51,116 nt of DNA from positions 1-51,116 of the forward strand of contig NZ_AUCI01000023.1 in the NCBI RefSeq assembly GCF_000429685.1, in the 5' to 3' direction. The stretch's first letter is position 1. Every line of letters begins with the position of its first letter. The position numbers and the translations under genes were made by a program. This document shows, piece by piece, positions 42,932 to 50,772 of the stretch. The notes beneath the pieces were generated by a model. That model was not told the origin of the DNA. It did no database searches and was given only the letters and a program-made list of their open reading frames with translations. Source of the stretch: Salibacterium aidingense DSM 18341 (GTDB lineage Bacteria; Bacillota; Bacilli; Bacillales; Marinococcaceae).

Positions 42932-43079
42932 GGGCTGTATCAAGTTATTTTTAATAATTTCAGCCCCCACTTTAATGGATAAAATCACATCAAAACAAAT
43001 AATCCCGTACCACTTTTGAAGTGATACGGGATTATTTTTGGGATTCAGTCAACTGCTTACTACCTTTTGATACAGCTCC
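42932..43079. mobile_element. 148-bp element with terminal inverted repeats (element A)
   Basis: Left end GGGGCTGTATCAAG and right end CTTTTGATACAGCTCC are inverted repeats of each other. No transposase inside; it carries a strong hairpin terminator. The same ends bound a 404-bp element at 44060-44463. Looks like a miniature inverted-repeat element; no obvious target duplication seen. Confidence 0.6.
42998..43040. terminator. Strong terminator inside element A
   Basis: AATAATCCCGTA..CACTT pairs with AAGTG.TACGGGATTATT (one mismatch) around a 3-base loop, followed by TTTTT on the plus strand. It ends transcription from the unknown membrane protein gene and, in reverse, from the AraC-type gene. 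Confidence 0.85.
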
Positions 43080-43106
43080 AAAGAAGAAGTAGTTTTCGTT
43101 AGATCT

Positions 43107-43925
43107 TTATTCTTTCCTGTACTCCGGTTCGAGATGGGAGGTTCTATAATGGTTGGGCGGGACCCCTACATATTTTTTAAATACACGGTAAAAGGTCGAC
43201 ACCGATTCAAATCCGACTTCAAAACAAATCGAAGCAATATCGTTATCCGTTTCCAGCAGCATCTTTTTGACCAGCTCGAGCCTGACTTCTGTTAAATACT
43301 GCATCGGCGTTTTTTCATAGTGTTCTTTGAAAATGCTGTGCACATAACGGGTGCTCATCCCCATTTTTTTTGAAATGTCATCTGAACCTGAGATTTCAAA
43401 ATAATGCGTATTGATATAATTACGAAGCCACTCTACTCTCAATATATTTGTGTCATTGATTTGATTCGTTTGATAAGAACGTTTAAACACAAAGAGCAGT
43501 TCTGCCAAAAAAATCTTCATCGCAAGCATCCGCAGGTTATCTCCATGAGACTGCTCATACAGCATTTTCCGAAGCAGCTGCCTGAGTTCACTGCTGTCAA
43601 ACAAGCTCATCTTCAGCACCCTGGATTCGTCAAACACCAGCGGAAGCAGTTCTGCTCTTACTTCTTCGCTTAAAAATGTTTCATTAAATTCGAGCACCAG
43701 GACCGTCATTTTTGACTTGGAAATAATCGAATGGTTCGTATACGGAGCCACCACCGCCACGTTATCTGCTTCTAACGAATGTTCCCTGTCGTTTAATGTA
43801 CATTTCCCGTTTCCATCGAGCACGTATAAAATTTGATGGGTCACATGATGATGGGCCTGGACGATATCCTTTTCTTTATGCTTGCTTTCATACAGTTTTA
43901 TTCCCTGTACTGCTTGTTCCGTCAT
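43107..43925 (-). CDS. AraC-family transcriptional regulator with cupin sensor
   Basis: A 272-residue one-component regulator. The N-terminal cupin is at residues 10-100 (AHHHVTHQILYVLDGNGKCTLN; VVAPYTNHSIISKSK). The C-terminal ~100 residues are the AraC double HTH (SDDISKKMGMSTRYVHSIFKEHYEKTPMQYLTEVRLE and IASICFEVGFESVSTFYRVFKKYVGVPPNHYR). ATG 43925 has GGAGG seven bases upstream; the frame to 43955 does not. It stands alone between two non-coding elements that share ends, so its target operon is not evident; sugar or plant-compound genes are typical for this type. Confidence 0.88.
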   Translation of the reverse strand: MTEQAVQGIKLYESKHKEKDIVQAHHHVTHQILYVLDGNGKCTLNDREHSLEADNVAVVAPYTNHSIISKSKMTVLVLEFNETFLSEEVRAELLPLVFDESRVLKMSLFDSSELRQLLRKMLYEQSHGDNLRMLAMKIFLAELLFVFKRSYQTNQINDTNILRVEWLRNYINTHYFEISGSDDISKKMGMSTRYVHSIFKEHYEKTPMQYLTEVRLELVKKMLLETDNDIASICFEVGFESVSTFYRVFKKYVGVPPNHYRTSHLEPEYRKE

Positions 43926-44059
43926 GATACGACCTCCACATACCTTCGTACACACTGTCGTTTCTTGTATTATACTACAGTCTGTAAAGGTTTGGATACA
44001 TACTGCCAGGTGTGCAAAAGTGTTCTTCTAATGTGTTTAAAATCTTCATCTTAAAAAGG

Positions 44060-44463
44060 GGGGCTGTATCAAAAGTCCATTTAAATTGGCAGGGGCTTTC
44101 GTAAGTACATGGGCATCCGCTGCAGGCGGACGCTTTCACTCCAGAGCACAAGGGCGACATCGGCTCCCTGCGGATCGCCGTGTCTTCTTTGCCGCCGGGC
44201 AGCGCCTCAGCTACATCCCTGAAGGAAGATCGGCTAAGTTCGGCACGTCCTGTGCCAACGCCGATCTGACTCCCATCGTGGGAGCCTTCGTTTGATGGGA
44301 TCTTCGGCTGCTGCTTGAAAAGGAAACAGGCTAAAACCGCCACATCGTGTGGCAACGCCTGCATGACCAACATCCTGTTGGCCCGGAGTCGCCGCCTTCC
44401 GCTCCCGCCCAAAGTGGTTTTTCTTGAACATAGAAAAGGAACTGTACCTTTTGATACCGCTCC
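44060..44463. mobile_element. 404-bp structured element with terminal inverted repeats (element B)
   Basis: Bounded by GGGGCTGTATCAAAAG on the left and CTTTTGATACCGCTCC on the right, the same termini as element A. No convincing reading frame. GC-rich inside, with a series of small hairpins: GGCACGTCCTGTGCC (44242-44256) nested in GATCGGC/GCCGATC (44228-44266), CTCCCATCGTGGGAG (44270-44284), CCACATCGTGTGG (44340-44352) and CCAACATCCTGTTGG (44367-44381). It lies 20 bases beyond the last gene of the carnitine operon. Either a non-autonomous mobile element or a structured RNA cassette. Confidence 0.6.
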
Positions 44464-44483
44464 TCTGATGTTTCTATACGTCG

Positions 44484-45416
44484 TTATTCGCCTGTCATGG
44501 AGTCGACTTTGTCCTGGTTGTTATCGATCCATTCCTGCGCTACTTCTTCCGCGTCTTTGTTATTTTCTTCAATCTCCACAATCATCTGCTCTACATCTGC
44601 GATATCAATGCTCCAGTTGCTCAGGAATTCATAAGCCTCAGGTGCCTTGTCCTGAAAATCGGCATTTGTAATGACTTTCACCTCTGAGGTTTCAAAGAAA
44701 TTGTCCGGATCTTCTAATACTTTCAAGTCGTAATCATTAAACATTGGATGGGGCCTCCAGCCGTAGAATACCACTGGCTGCTCCTGCTGGATTTTACGAG
44801 AGGCTTCTGCCATCATTCCACCCTCACTGGAAGCGACCACTTCCATGTTCAGGTCATAATTCTCCACCATATTCCGGGATGTTTCTGTGGCTTCCGCTCC
44901 CTCTTCGATCGCATACATTTCGTTTTCGAACTGATCTTCGTTGCCTTTTAAATCTTCCAGAGAATTAATATCTTCCATATATTCCGGAACCACCCAGCCT
45001 ACTTCGGCTTCAGGGTAGCTTACGGCTGTTTCATCGAGGCTGTCTCCATACTCTTCCATATACGTGTTATGCATGGGAAACCAGCCGTCCATAAAGACAT
45101 CAAGGTCGCCGCTGGACAATCCGGTAAATACGCCGCCTACATCAGCCTGGGTCTGTTCTACTTCATATCCCATGTCTTCAAGGATAATCGTTGCAATTTC
45201 TGTAGGAGGAACCGTACTGGTCCACGGGGTGACTCCTATTTCAATCACTTCATCTTTTGCGCTTTCATTATCCGCCGCTTCTTCATTCTGCGTCGTTTCC
45301 CCCGCGTCCTCCGAGGCATTTTCTGCACTGCTTTCCTCTTCCGATTCCCCGCAAGCGGCAAATACCATCATACTTGCGGCTGCTATGAAACTAAGTCCAA
45401 ATTTTCTCATGTTCAT
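44484..45416 (-). CDS. Glycine betaine/carnitine-binding lipoprotein (OpuAC-like)
   Basis: Substrate-binding lipoprotein of about 310 residues. The signal ends in VFAAC (cysteine 22), followed by a very acidic linker. The fold shows the OpuAC/ProX-type ligand regions, with tryptophans in GVTPWTST (W65), MDGWFPMH near 112 and FYGWRPHP near 223 placed to form an aromatic cage for a trimethylammonium group. The start 45416 has AGGAG nearby; ATG 45410 is an alternative. Last gene of the carnitine operon. Betaine is likely; carnitine fits the upstream enzymes. Confidence 0.88.
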   Translation of the reverse strand: MNMRKFGLSFIAAASMMVFAACGESEEESSAENASEDAGETTQNEEAADNESAKDEVIEIGVTPWTSTVPPTEIATIILEDMGYEVEQTQADVGGVFTGLSSGDLDVFMDGWFPMHNTYMEEYGDSLDETAVSYPEAEVGWVVPEYMEDINSLEDLKGNEDQFENEMYAIEEGAEATETSRNMVENYDLNMEVVASSEGGMMAEASRKIQQEQPVVFYGWRPHPMFNDYDLKVLEDPDNFFETSEVKVITNADFQDKAPEAYEFLSNWSIDIADVEQMIVEIEENNKDAEEVAQEWIDNNQDKVDSMTGE

Positions 45417-45435
45417 TTCTCTCCTTTTCATAGAA

Positions 45436-46266
45436 TTAAAGTTTGTCTCCAATGCCCTGGGTAATACGGTCGATGATAATAGCCAATACGACAATGCCAA
45501 GACCTCCGGTTAATCCTAAGCCCACGTTTACATTGGATATTCCGGACAATACTGTCGATCCGAGTCCTGGCGCTCCGATCATCGAAGCTATAACAGCCAT
45601 CGACAGCGCCAGCATAATCGTCTGGTTTACTCCTGCCATAATTGTCTGCAGCGACATGGGCAGTTCTACTTTTAATAGCATCTGCCAGGAAGTGGAACCA
45701 AAAGCTTTGGAGGCCTCCGCAATATCCTCCGGCACCTGGCGTATCCCAAGATTCGTCATTCGGACTGCCGGCGGCGTGGCAAATATAAACGTAGCAATGA
45801 CGGCTGGTACGCCTCCGAGCCCAAAAAGTAAAATCGCTGGTATAAGGTAAACGAAACTTGGAAGGGTCTGCATAAAATCCAGTACCGGCCTGATGAAACG
45901 GTTGACCATATCACTTTTAGCAGCGAGTATCCCAAGAGGCACTCCAAAAAATACAGAAAGAAAGGTAGCAACAATAACAATAGCTACGGTCATCATAGCT
46001 TCTGGCCATAATTCGACTGCTCCTAGATAGAGACAGCCCACCAGGGTAAAGAGCGCAATGCCTTTTCCGGCCAGCCATAACGCTAATCCAATTAATACAA
46101 TCGTAATAAGCAGCGGGGGAAGAAAAATAAGAAAATCTGTAATCCCATCTACCACCGATTCTATACCGTCACTTAAACTATTAAAAAATCCGCCTACAGT
46201 GGGAAGAAGCCAGTCATTTACAAACGAATTGGTCCATTCCTCTAATGGGAGATAGAATGTCTTCAT
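45436..46266 (-). CDS. Glycine betaine/carnitine ABC permease (OpuAB-like)
   Basis: A 276-residue permease with an amphipathic N-terminal part (EWTNSFVNDWLLPTVGGFFNSL) and about six membrane segments. The coupling loop is IRQVPEDIAEASKAFGSTSWQMLLKVELP near residue 175, typical of the OpuAB/ProW family. It overlaps the ATPase gene by four bases and is followed 19 bases later by the binding protein. Moves compatible solute across the cytoplasmic membrane. Confidence 0.92.
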   Translation of the reverse strand: MKTFYLPLEEWTNSFVNDWLLPTVGGFFNSLSDGIESVVDGITDFLIFLPPLLITIVLIGLALWLAGKGIALFTLVGCLYLGAVELWPEAMMTVAIVIVATFLSVFFGVPLGILAAKSDMVNRFIRPVLDFMQTLPSFVYLIPAILLFGLGGVPAVIATFIFATPPAVRMTNLGIRQVPEDIAEASKAFGSTSWQMLLKVELPMSLQTIMAGVNQTIMLALSMAVIASMIGAPGLGSTVLSGISNVNVGLGLTGGLGIVVLAIIIDRITQGIGDKL

Positions 46267-47456
46267 GATGTCACCTCCTCCTCTTTGCCAAGTACAAGAC
46301 CTGATAGAATGGAAACCCGTGATACAATGCCCGTCAGTTTTCCATCTTGTAATACGGTAATCGGGTATTTCGTATCCACCGCATTCGCAATCAAGTCCTG
46401 AATTGGAGTGTCAGGGGTAGTCGTATGAAAATCAGAAATTAGTACACTTTCCATAGGAAGGCCTTGTTTGTGAGCACCAATTGCATCATCAATGGTTAAT
46501 AATCCTTTCAAATGGCGTTCCCGGTCTACCACAAAAATACTGGACACCCCTGCTTCTTCCATTTTTCGAACAGCCACCCGCGGTCCATCTTTTTCTGATG
46601 CCAGAACCGAGGGGTTTTTCATAATATGAGAGGCGGTAAGCACTTTCGAACGGTCCACGTCTTCTACGAATCTTGACACATAATCATTTGCCGGAGACTC
46701 CAGAATTTGTTCTGCCGTTCCCACCTGAACGATAGCTCCATCTTTCATAATAGCTATCCGGTCTCCCAGTTTTAAGGCTTCGTCCAAGTCGTGGGTAATA
46801 AAGACGACCGTTTTGTTCCATTTGTTTTGCAGCTGCAGCAGCTCATCCTGCATTTCCTGGCGGATCAGCGGGTCCAGTGCGCTAAAGGCTTCATCCATCA
46901 GCAGAATATCAGTTTCATTGGCAAGGGCCCGGGCCAGTCCCACTCTTTGCTGCATTCCGCCGCTCAATTGCTCTGGATAGCTCTTTTCATATCCTTTCAG
47001 GCCGACATCTTCGATTGCCTTGGCGGCTTTTTCTTCCCGTTCGGATTTTTCTATACCTTGAATCTCGAGCCCATAGGCCACATTAGCAAGAACCGTACGG
47101 AAGGGGAATAAGCCAAACCGTTGAAAAACCATCCCAAGTTTTTGCCGTCTGGTTTCTATTAACTGCTGATTCGCAGCCTTCGTAATATCTTCGTTATCAA
47201 TCCATACTTGTCCAAATGTGGGATCAATCAACCGATTCAGCAGCCGGATCAAGGTAGACTTTCCACTTCCGGAAAGGCCCATGATCACAAAGATTTCTCC
47301 TTCCTCTACGGAGAAGGAAGCCTGATTCACTCCTACGGTCATTCCTGATTCTGCTAATATTTCATCTTTTGTTTTACCTTGTTTTAAATATTCCATTCCC
47401 TTTTCCGGCGAAGGCCCAAAAATCTTAGTCAGTTCCTGCACGTTGATTTTACTCAT
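46263..47456 (-). CDS. Glycine betaine/carnitine ABC ATPase (OpuAA-like) with CBS pair
   Basis: ATP-binding subunit of about 397 residues. Walker A is GLSGSGKST (60-68), the signature LSGGMQQRVGLARALA is near 165, and Walker B ILLMDEAFSALDP near 185. Residues ~275-395 form two CBS domains (HIMKNPSVLASEKDGPRVAV; ISDFHTTTPDTPIQDLIANAV), which in OpuA-type transporters sense ionic strength or cyclic-di-AMP. The N-terminal KIFGPSPEKGMEYLKQGKTKDEI is typical of the family. Start 47456 fits the AGGAG spacing better than 47462. It follows the thioesterase by 27 bases. Confidence 0.92.
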   Translation of the reverse strand: MSKINVQELTKIFGPSPEKGMEYLKQGKTKDEILAESGMTVGVNQASFSVEEGEIFVIMGLSGSGKSTLIRLLNRLIDPTFGQVWIDNEDITKAANQQLIETRRQKLGMVFQRFGLFPFRTVLANVAYGLEIQGIEKSEREEKAAKAIEDVGLKGYEKSYPEQLSGGMQQRVGLARALANETDILLMDEAFSALDPLIRQEMQDELLQLQNKWNKTVVFITHDLDEALKLGDRIAIMKDGAIVQVGTAEQILESPANDYVSRFVEDVDRSKVLTASHIMKNPSVLASEKDGPRVAVRKMEEAGVSSIFVVDRERHLKGLLTIDDAIGAHKQGLPMESVLISDFHTTTPDTPIQDLIANAVDTKYPITVLQDGKLTGIVSRVSILSGLVLGKEEEVTS

Positions 47457-47483
47457 GAACATTCTCCTTTGAATGTTTGCTTT

Positions 47484-47957
47484 TTATTTCTTGTTTATTC
47501 CTATTTTCCGACCTGCCCGCGCTGGGGTTTCTGCTTCTTGGTGATGAGCAGCGATTTCTTCCAGGTTACTTCGAATATCAGCTGGAAATGCATCGGGCCG
47601 GCCTGTCTCTGTGTTGATACCCATCAGCATTTGTTCACTTACTGCCAATTCTTCCTCCGTACTGCCGGTCATGACGAAATACACATGCATTCGTTTTGCA
47701 TCATGGTCAAGCAGTTGATACGTTACACGGATGTCTTCTCCTTCTTTTGCTTCCATCAGATAAGAGAGGTGGGTTTCTAACGTATAAATCGTATAGGCAT
47801 GGGCTTCGCGGCCTTTTTTATCCAGTCCGATAACCTGCATCAGTTCATCCACTGCCAGGCTGAATACAGCGGCATAAGCTGCATCATTCATGTGACCGTT
47901 GTAGTCTACCCATTCCGAGCGAACCTTTTCGTTTAAAAGAAGTTTGTTACCCATCAT
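47484..47957 (-). CDS. Hotdog-fold thioesterase, probable betainyl-CoA thioesterase
   Basis: A 157-residue hotdog thioesterase of the 4HBT type. The catalytic region is WVDYNGHMNDAAY with D18 and the following N-G-H-M-N, near the N-terminus, and the core beta strands follow (YTIYTLETHLSYLMEAKEGEDIRVTYQLLDHDAKRMHVYFVM). In carnitine gene clusters such a protein hydrolyses betainyl-CoA to glycine betaine and CoA. It overlaps the dehydrogenase gene by 11 bases; AAAGGAG precedes the ATG. Function is inferred from the cluster. Confidence 0.85.
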   Translation of the reverse strand: MMGNKLLLNEKVRSEWVDYNGHMNDAAYAAVFSLAVDELMQVIGLDKKGREAHAYTIYTLETHLSYLMEAKEGEDIRVTYQLLDHDAKRMHVYFVMTGSTEEELAVSEQMLMGINTETGRPDAFPADIRSNLEEIAAHHQEAETPARAGRKIGINKK

Positions 47958-48942
47958 GACTGGACTCCTTTGTTTTGTTATGCATGATCGTCTGAGGTTC
48001 CGGCCAGTATTCTTCTACTAAGTCCAGCAGCTTCACGAGAAACTCATTACGCTGTTTTTCAAGCTCCGCTACGCTCTGATTACCGGCCCCTTTTTCACTT
48101 CCTTCAATGACTTGTTCTTTCAGCTCTTCTGTCAGTTCCGGCGCTTCCAGTTTCGTCCATGGAAGCTTTAATGCCGGTCCGAACTGATGAAGCATATGCC
48201 GCATTCCCTGGTCACCGCCGGCAAGATGAAATGTCATAAACGGTCCCATCTGAGCCCAGCGCAACCCGGCGCCATACGTTATCGCTGCATCGACTTCCTC
48301 TGTTGTCGCAATGCCGTCGTTTACAATATGAAGGGCCTCCCGCCACAACGCTTCCATGAGACGGTCGGCGACATGGCCTTCTACTTCTTTCTCGATGACG
48401 AGCGGTTTCATATCGACTTGTTTATAAATATCCTCTGCTTTATCCATTGTTTTCTGAACGGTAGAAGTACCGCCTACCAGCTCTACCAAAGGAAGCAGAT
48501 ATACTGGGTGAAACGGGTGGGCTACAATCACCCGTTCCGGATGATTGCAATCCTGCTGCAGGGTGGAGGGGGTGATCCCTGATGTACTGGAAGCAATAAC
48601 TGCCTCCAGCGGAGCATGTTCATCAATATCAGAGAGAACCTTTCTTTTGATGTCCTCTCTCTCCGGGACGTTTTCCTGTACCAATGCAGCGTCTTTCACA
48701 GCATCTTCTATATTGTTTTTAAATGTCAGCCGGTCCATCGAAGCCCCTTCTGCCAGTCCCCGCTGTTCCATATACGGCCAAGCCTGCTCTACTCCTTTTC
48801 TCATCCGCTCTTCTGCACCTTCTGCCATGTCGGTTGCAACGACATCGCACCCGCCTGCTAAAAACCGTGTAATCCAGCCGACTCCGATAACTCCCGTTCC
48901 AACAATCGCCACCGTCGGCTGTTTCTGTTGACTTTCTCTCAT
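47947..48942 (-). CDS. lcdH: L-carnitine dehydrogenase
   Basis: Oxidises L-carnitine to 3-dehydrocarnitine with NAD+. It belongs to the 3-hydroxyacyl-CoA dehydrogenase family, 331 residues. The NAD fold starts VAIVGTGVIGVGWITRFLAGG (residues 11-31); the catalytic histidine is in VAHPFHPVYLLPLVELVGG near 141-146; the C-terminal domain carries GAGLRWAQMGPFMTFHLAGGDQGMRH, a stretch characteristic of carnitine dehydrogenases. GGAGGAGAG precedes the ATG. Flanked by the cleavage enzyme and the thioesterase, which fit the following two steps. Confidence 0.88.
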   Translation of the reverse strand: MRESQQKQPTVAIVGTGVIGVGWITRFLAGGCDVVATDMAEGAEERMRKGVEQAWPYMEQRGLAEGASMDRLTFKNNIEDAVKDAALVQENVPEREDIKRKVLSDIDEHAPLEAVIASSTSGITPSTLQQDCNHPERVIVAHPFHPVYLLPLVELVGGTSTVQKTMDKAEDIYKQVDMKPLVIEKEVEGHVADRLMEALWREALHIVNDGIATTEEVDAAITYGAGLRWAQMGPFMTFHLAGGDQGMRHMLHQFGPALKLPWTKLEAPELTEELKEQVIEGSEKGAGNQSVAELEKQRNEFLVKLLDLVEEYWPEPQTIMHNKTKESSHDG

Positions 48943-48984
48943 GATTTCTCTCCTCCTATGGGGTGACGAATTTTTTATTCGTTC

Positions 48985-49863
48985 CTATCTCTTTTTTAAC
49001 TGCAGTTTTTCTCTGGCAGCCTGCGGTGACATGACCTCGCCGCCCAGATTTTGAATAATGTCCACTGCTTTGTCTGTCAACTGTTCGTTTGTAGCAAGGA
49101 CTCCTTTTTTCAAATATAAGTTATCCTCCAGCCCTACGCGGGCATTACCGCCCTGCAGAACTGATTCTGCCACGATCGGCATCTGCTGTGCCCCGATGCC
49201 AAATGCGGCCCAGCTGCTGTTATCGGGAATACGGCTTTTCATGTAGGCTATTGTTTCGGCATCGGCTGCTGCTCCCCACGGAATACCCAGACAAAACTGG
49301 AACAGCATATCATCGTCTACGAGTCCCTCGTTGTTTAGCTGGTTTGCCATGCGGATCTGACCCGTATCAAAACATTCAAGTTCCGGTTTCACCCCGCTTT
49401 GCTGAATCAATGCTGCATGTTCCCGCAGCCAGCTTCCTGGATTGATATATACCTGATCGCCGAAATTAATACTGCCGCAGTCGAGTGTGCAAATTTCCGG
49501 CAGCAGTTCTTCGACCGGCTCATGCCTTTCCTGCGGTATCTGAATATCTGTGCCGGCACCGCCTTTAGCTGGGTCGTCAGTGCTTGGCACCCAATCTCCG
49601 CCGCCGCCGGCTGTTATATTAATGATGACATCCGTATCGGCTTCTCTAATTCTTTCCACCGCTTCTTTAAACAGCTCCACATCATGGCTGAGTTTTCCTG
49701 TCTTTGGATCTCTTACATGAAGATGGACAATGGTGGCTCCGGCTTTTGCAGCTTTTATGGATGAATCCGCAATTTCTTTGGGTGTTACCGGTACATCCGG
49801 GTTTTTCTCTGTCGTTTCCCCTGCTCCTGTTACAGCGCAGGAAAGAATCGGATTTTTATTCAT
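48985..49863 (-). CDS. Beta-keto acid cleavage enzyme, probable 3-dehydrocarnitine cleavage
   Basis: A 292-residue TIM-barrel protein of the BKACE (3-keto-5-aminohexanoate cleavage, DUF849) family. The zinc-binding H47-L-H49 lies in IVHLHVRDPKTG, with ITAGGGGDW near 83 and ARVGLEDNLYLKKG (conserved Glu) near 240. The family condenses a beta-keto acid with acetyl-CoA to give acetoacetate and a CoA thioester; with dehydrocarnitine the products are acetoacetate and betainyl-CoA. The substrate is inferred from the adjacent carnitine dehydrogenase. It overlaps the regulator gene by eight bases. Confidence 0.88.
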   Translation of the reverse strand: MNKNPILSCAVTGAGETTEKNPDVPVTPKEIADSSIKAAKAGATIVHLHVRDPKTGKLSHDVELFKEAVERIREADTDVIINITAGGGGDWVPSTDDPAKGGAGTDIQIPQERHEPVEELLPEICTLDCGSINFGDQVYINPGSWLREHAALIQQSGVKPELECFDTGQIRMANQLNNEGLVDDDMLFQFCLGIPWGAAADAETIAYMKSRIPDNSSWAAFGIGAQQMPIVAESVLQGGNARVGLEDNLYLKKGVLATNEQLTDKAVDIIQNLGGEVMSPQAAREKLQLKKR

Positions 49864-50425
49864 CAGAATGAGTCCCTCCTCTTATGCTTCGGTTTTTTGG
49901 TACATGTTCAAACACTTCTCCGCTTTCAAAAAACTGAATCAAACGGAAAATCCAGTCGTAGTATTCCATCCATTCATAAATTTCATGAAGAAGTTCATTT
50001 ATTTGTTCCTCTTCTTCTTCTGTCAGTCTTTCTGTCTGTAGCAGCTTTTCCAGTCTGTTCTTTAATTTCTGCTCAAAATGTCTGCTTTTGTTTATGGCCT
50101 GCCGCCAATTTGACGTAAACAGGGAAATAAAGGTCTGATAATAATCCTGCTCGACCTGATAATAATCCTTCCGCCCCCCGAGTTGAAACGTCCGTTCGGC
50201 AATGTTCAATTCCATCATTTCACGGACGACCTGACTCATTCTTGTCTTGCTCATGCCTGTTTGTTCTGACAGCTCATCCAATGTCATGGGGGCACGGTTC
50301 ATATAAATAATGCCCAATACCCTGCCGACCGTAGTGGAAGTTCCAAACGAACGCATGTTATCAGCAAGTTTTTCAATAATCTGGTTATGTGCTTGCTCCA
50401 CTTCATGAAACACTTTATCGTCCAT
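49856..50425 (-). CDS. GbsR/OpcR-type regulator of the carnitine-betaine operon
   Basis: A 189-residue winged-helix protein. The HTH is MTLDELSEQTGMSKTRMSQVVREMMELNIAERTFQLGGRKDYYQVEQDYYQTFISLF (about 52-108), followed by helical, glutamate-rich sequence (ERLTEEEEEQINELLHEIYEWMEYYDWIFRLIQFFESGEVFEHVP) that ends like GbsR. AGAGGAGG precedes the ATG. It is the first gene of the seven-gene operon and so likely autoregulates it, sensing carnitine, choline or betaine. Homologous to the orphan at 14181. Confidence 0.88.
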   Translation of the reverse strand: MDDKVFHEVEQAHNQIIEKLADNMRSFGTSTTVGRVLGIIYMNRAPMTLDELSEQTGMSKTRMSQVVREMMELNIAERTFQLGGRKDYYQVEQDYYQTFISLFTSNWRQAINKSRHFEQKLKNRLEKLLQTERLTEEEEEQINELLHEIYEWMEYYDWIFRLIQFFESGEVFEHVPKNRSIRGGTHSDE

Positions 50426-50707
50426 GGAGACCTCCTCTGAATGACTTATGTTTGCACTTTATCACACATCGTTTTTACTACAAACGTTCAGATGACTAAG
50501 TATAAATAAGTAAAGAAAAGATATAAGCAGATACAAACTTATGAATTTTATAAATAAAAAAGTTTACATAAATATCGTCAATATTGTACATTTTATAAAT
50601 TTATAAGTTTATAGTTTACATTTATTGTTAAATTAGGATGTAACATACCCTGGTCAGGGGGGTACTTTCACTATGTTGCGGTTATCAGCGAATGGGATAT
50701 GAGGATG
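50426..50707. promoter_or_regulatory. Promoter region of the carnitine-betaine operon
   Basis: Very AT-rich. A perfect 14-bp palindrome TTATAAATTTATAA lies at 50593-50606, surrounded by related ATAAGT/ACTTAT words, so it is a candidate operator for the GbsR-type protein. No single best promoter pair stands out in this composition. Confidence 0.4.
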
Positions 50708-50772
50708 GCTTGAGGACATTTATTCCGTTAAATGGCCGAATAATCGGCCTTCGTGAACTTTTCCGGACATTT
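50708..50772 (+). repeat. Dispersed ~135-bp repeat, copy 4 (cut by an IS)
   Basis: GCTTGAGGACATTTATTCCG through TTCCGGACATTT matches the left half of the other copies and then stops in the middle of the internal GGACATTTGTTCC block. The sequence that follows is the end of an IS3-family element, so the repeat seems to have been the insertion target. Confidence 0.75.

Noticed and set aside
44228-44381. Possible CRISPR array from repeated short palindromes
   Set aside because: The hairpins differ in stem sequence and spacing; there are no direct repeats with unique spacers and no cas genes.
44086-44431. Overlapping open frames within element B
   Set aside because: The stretch is dominated by hairpins; the frames have no ribosome site and no family resemblance. 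Treated as non-coding.
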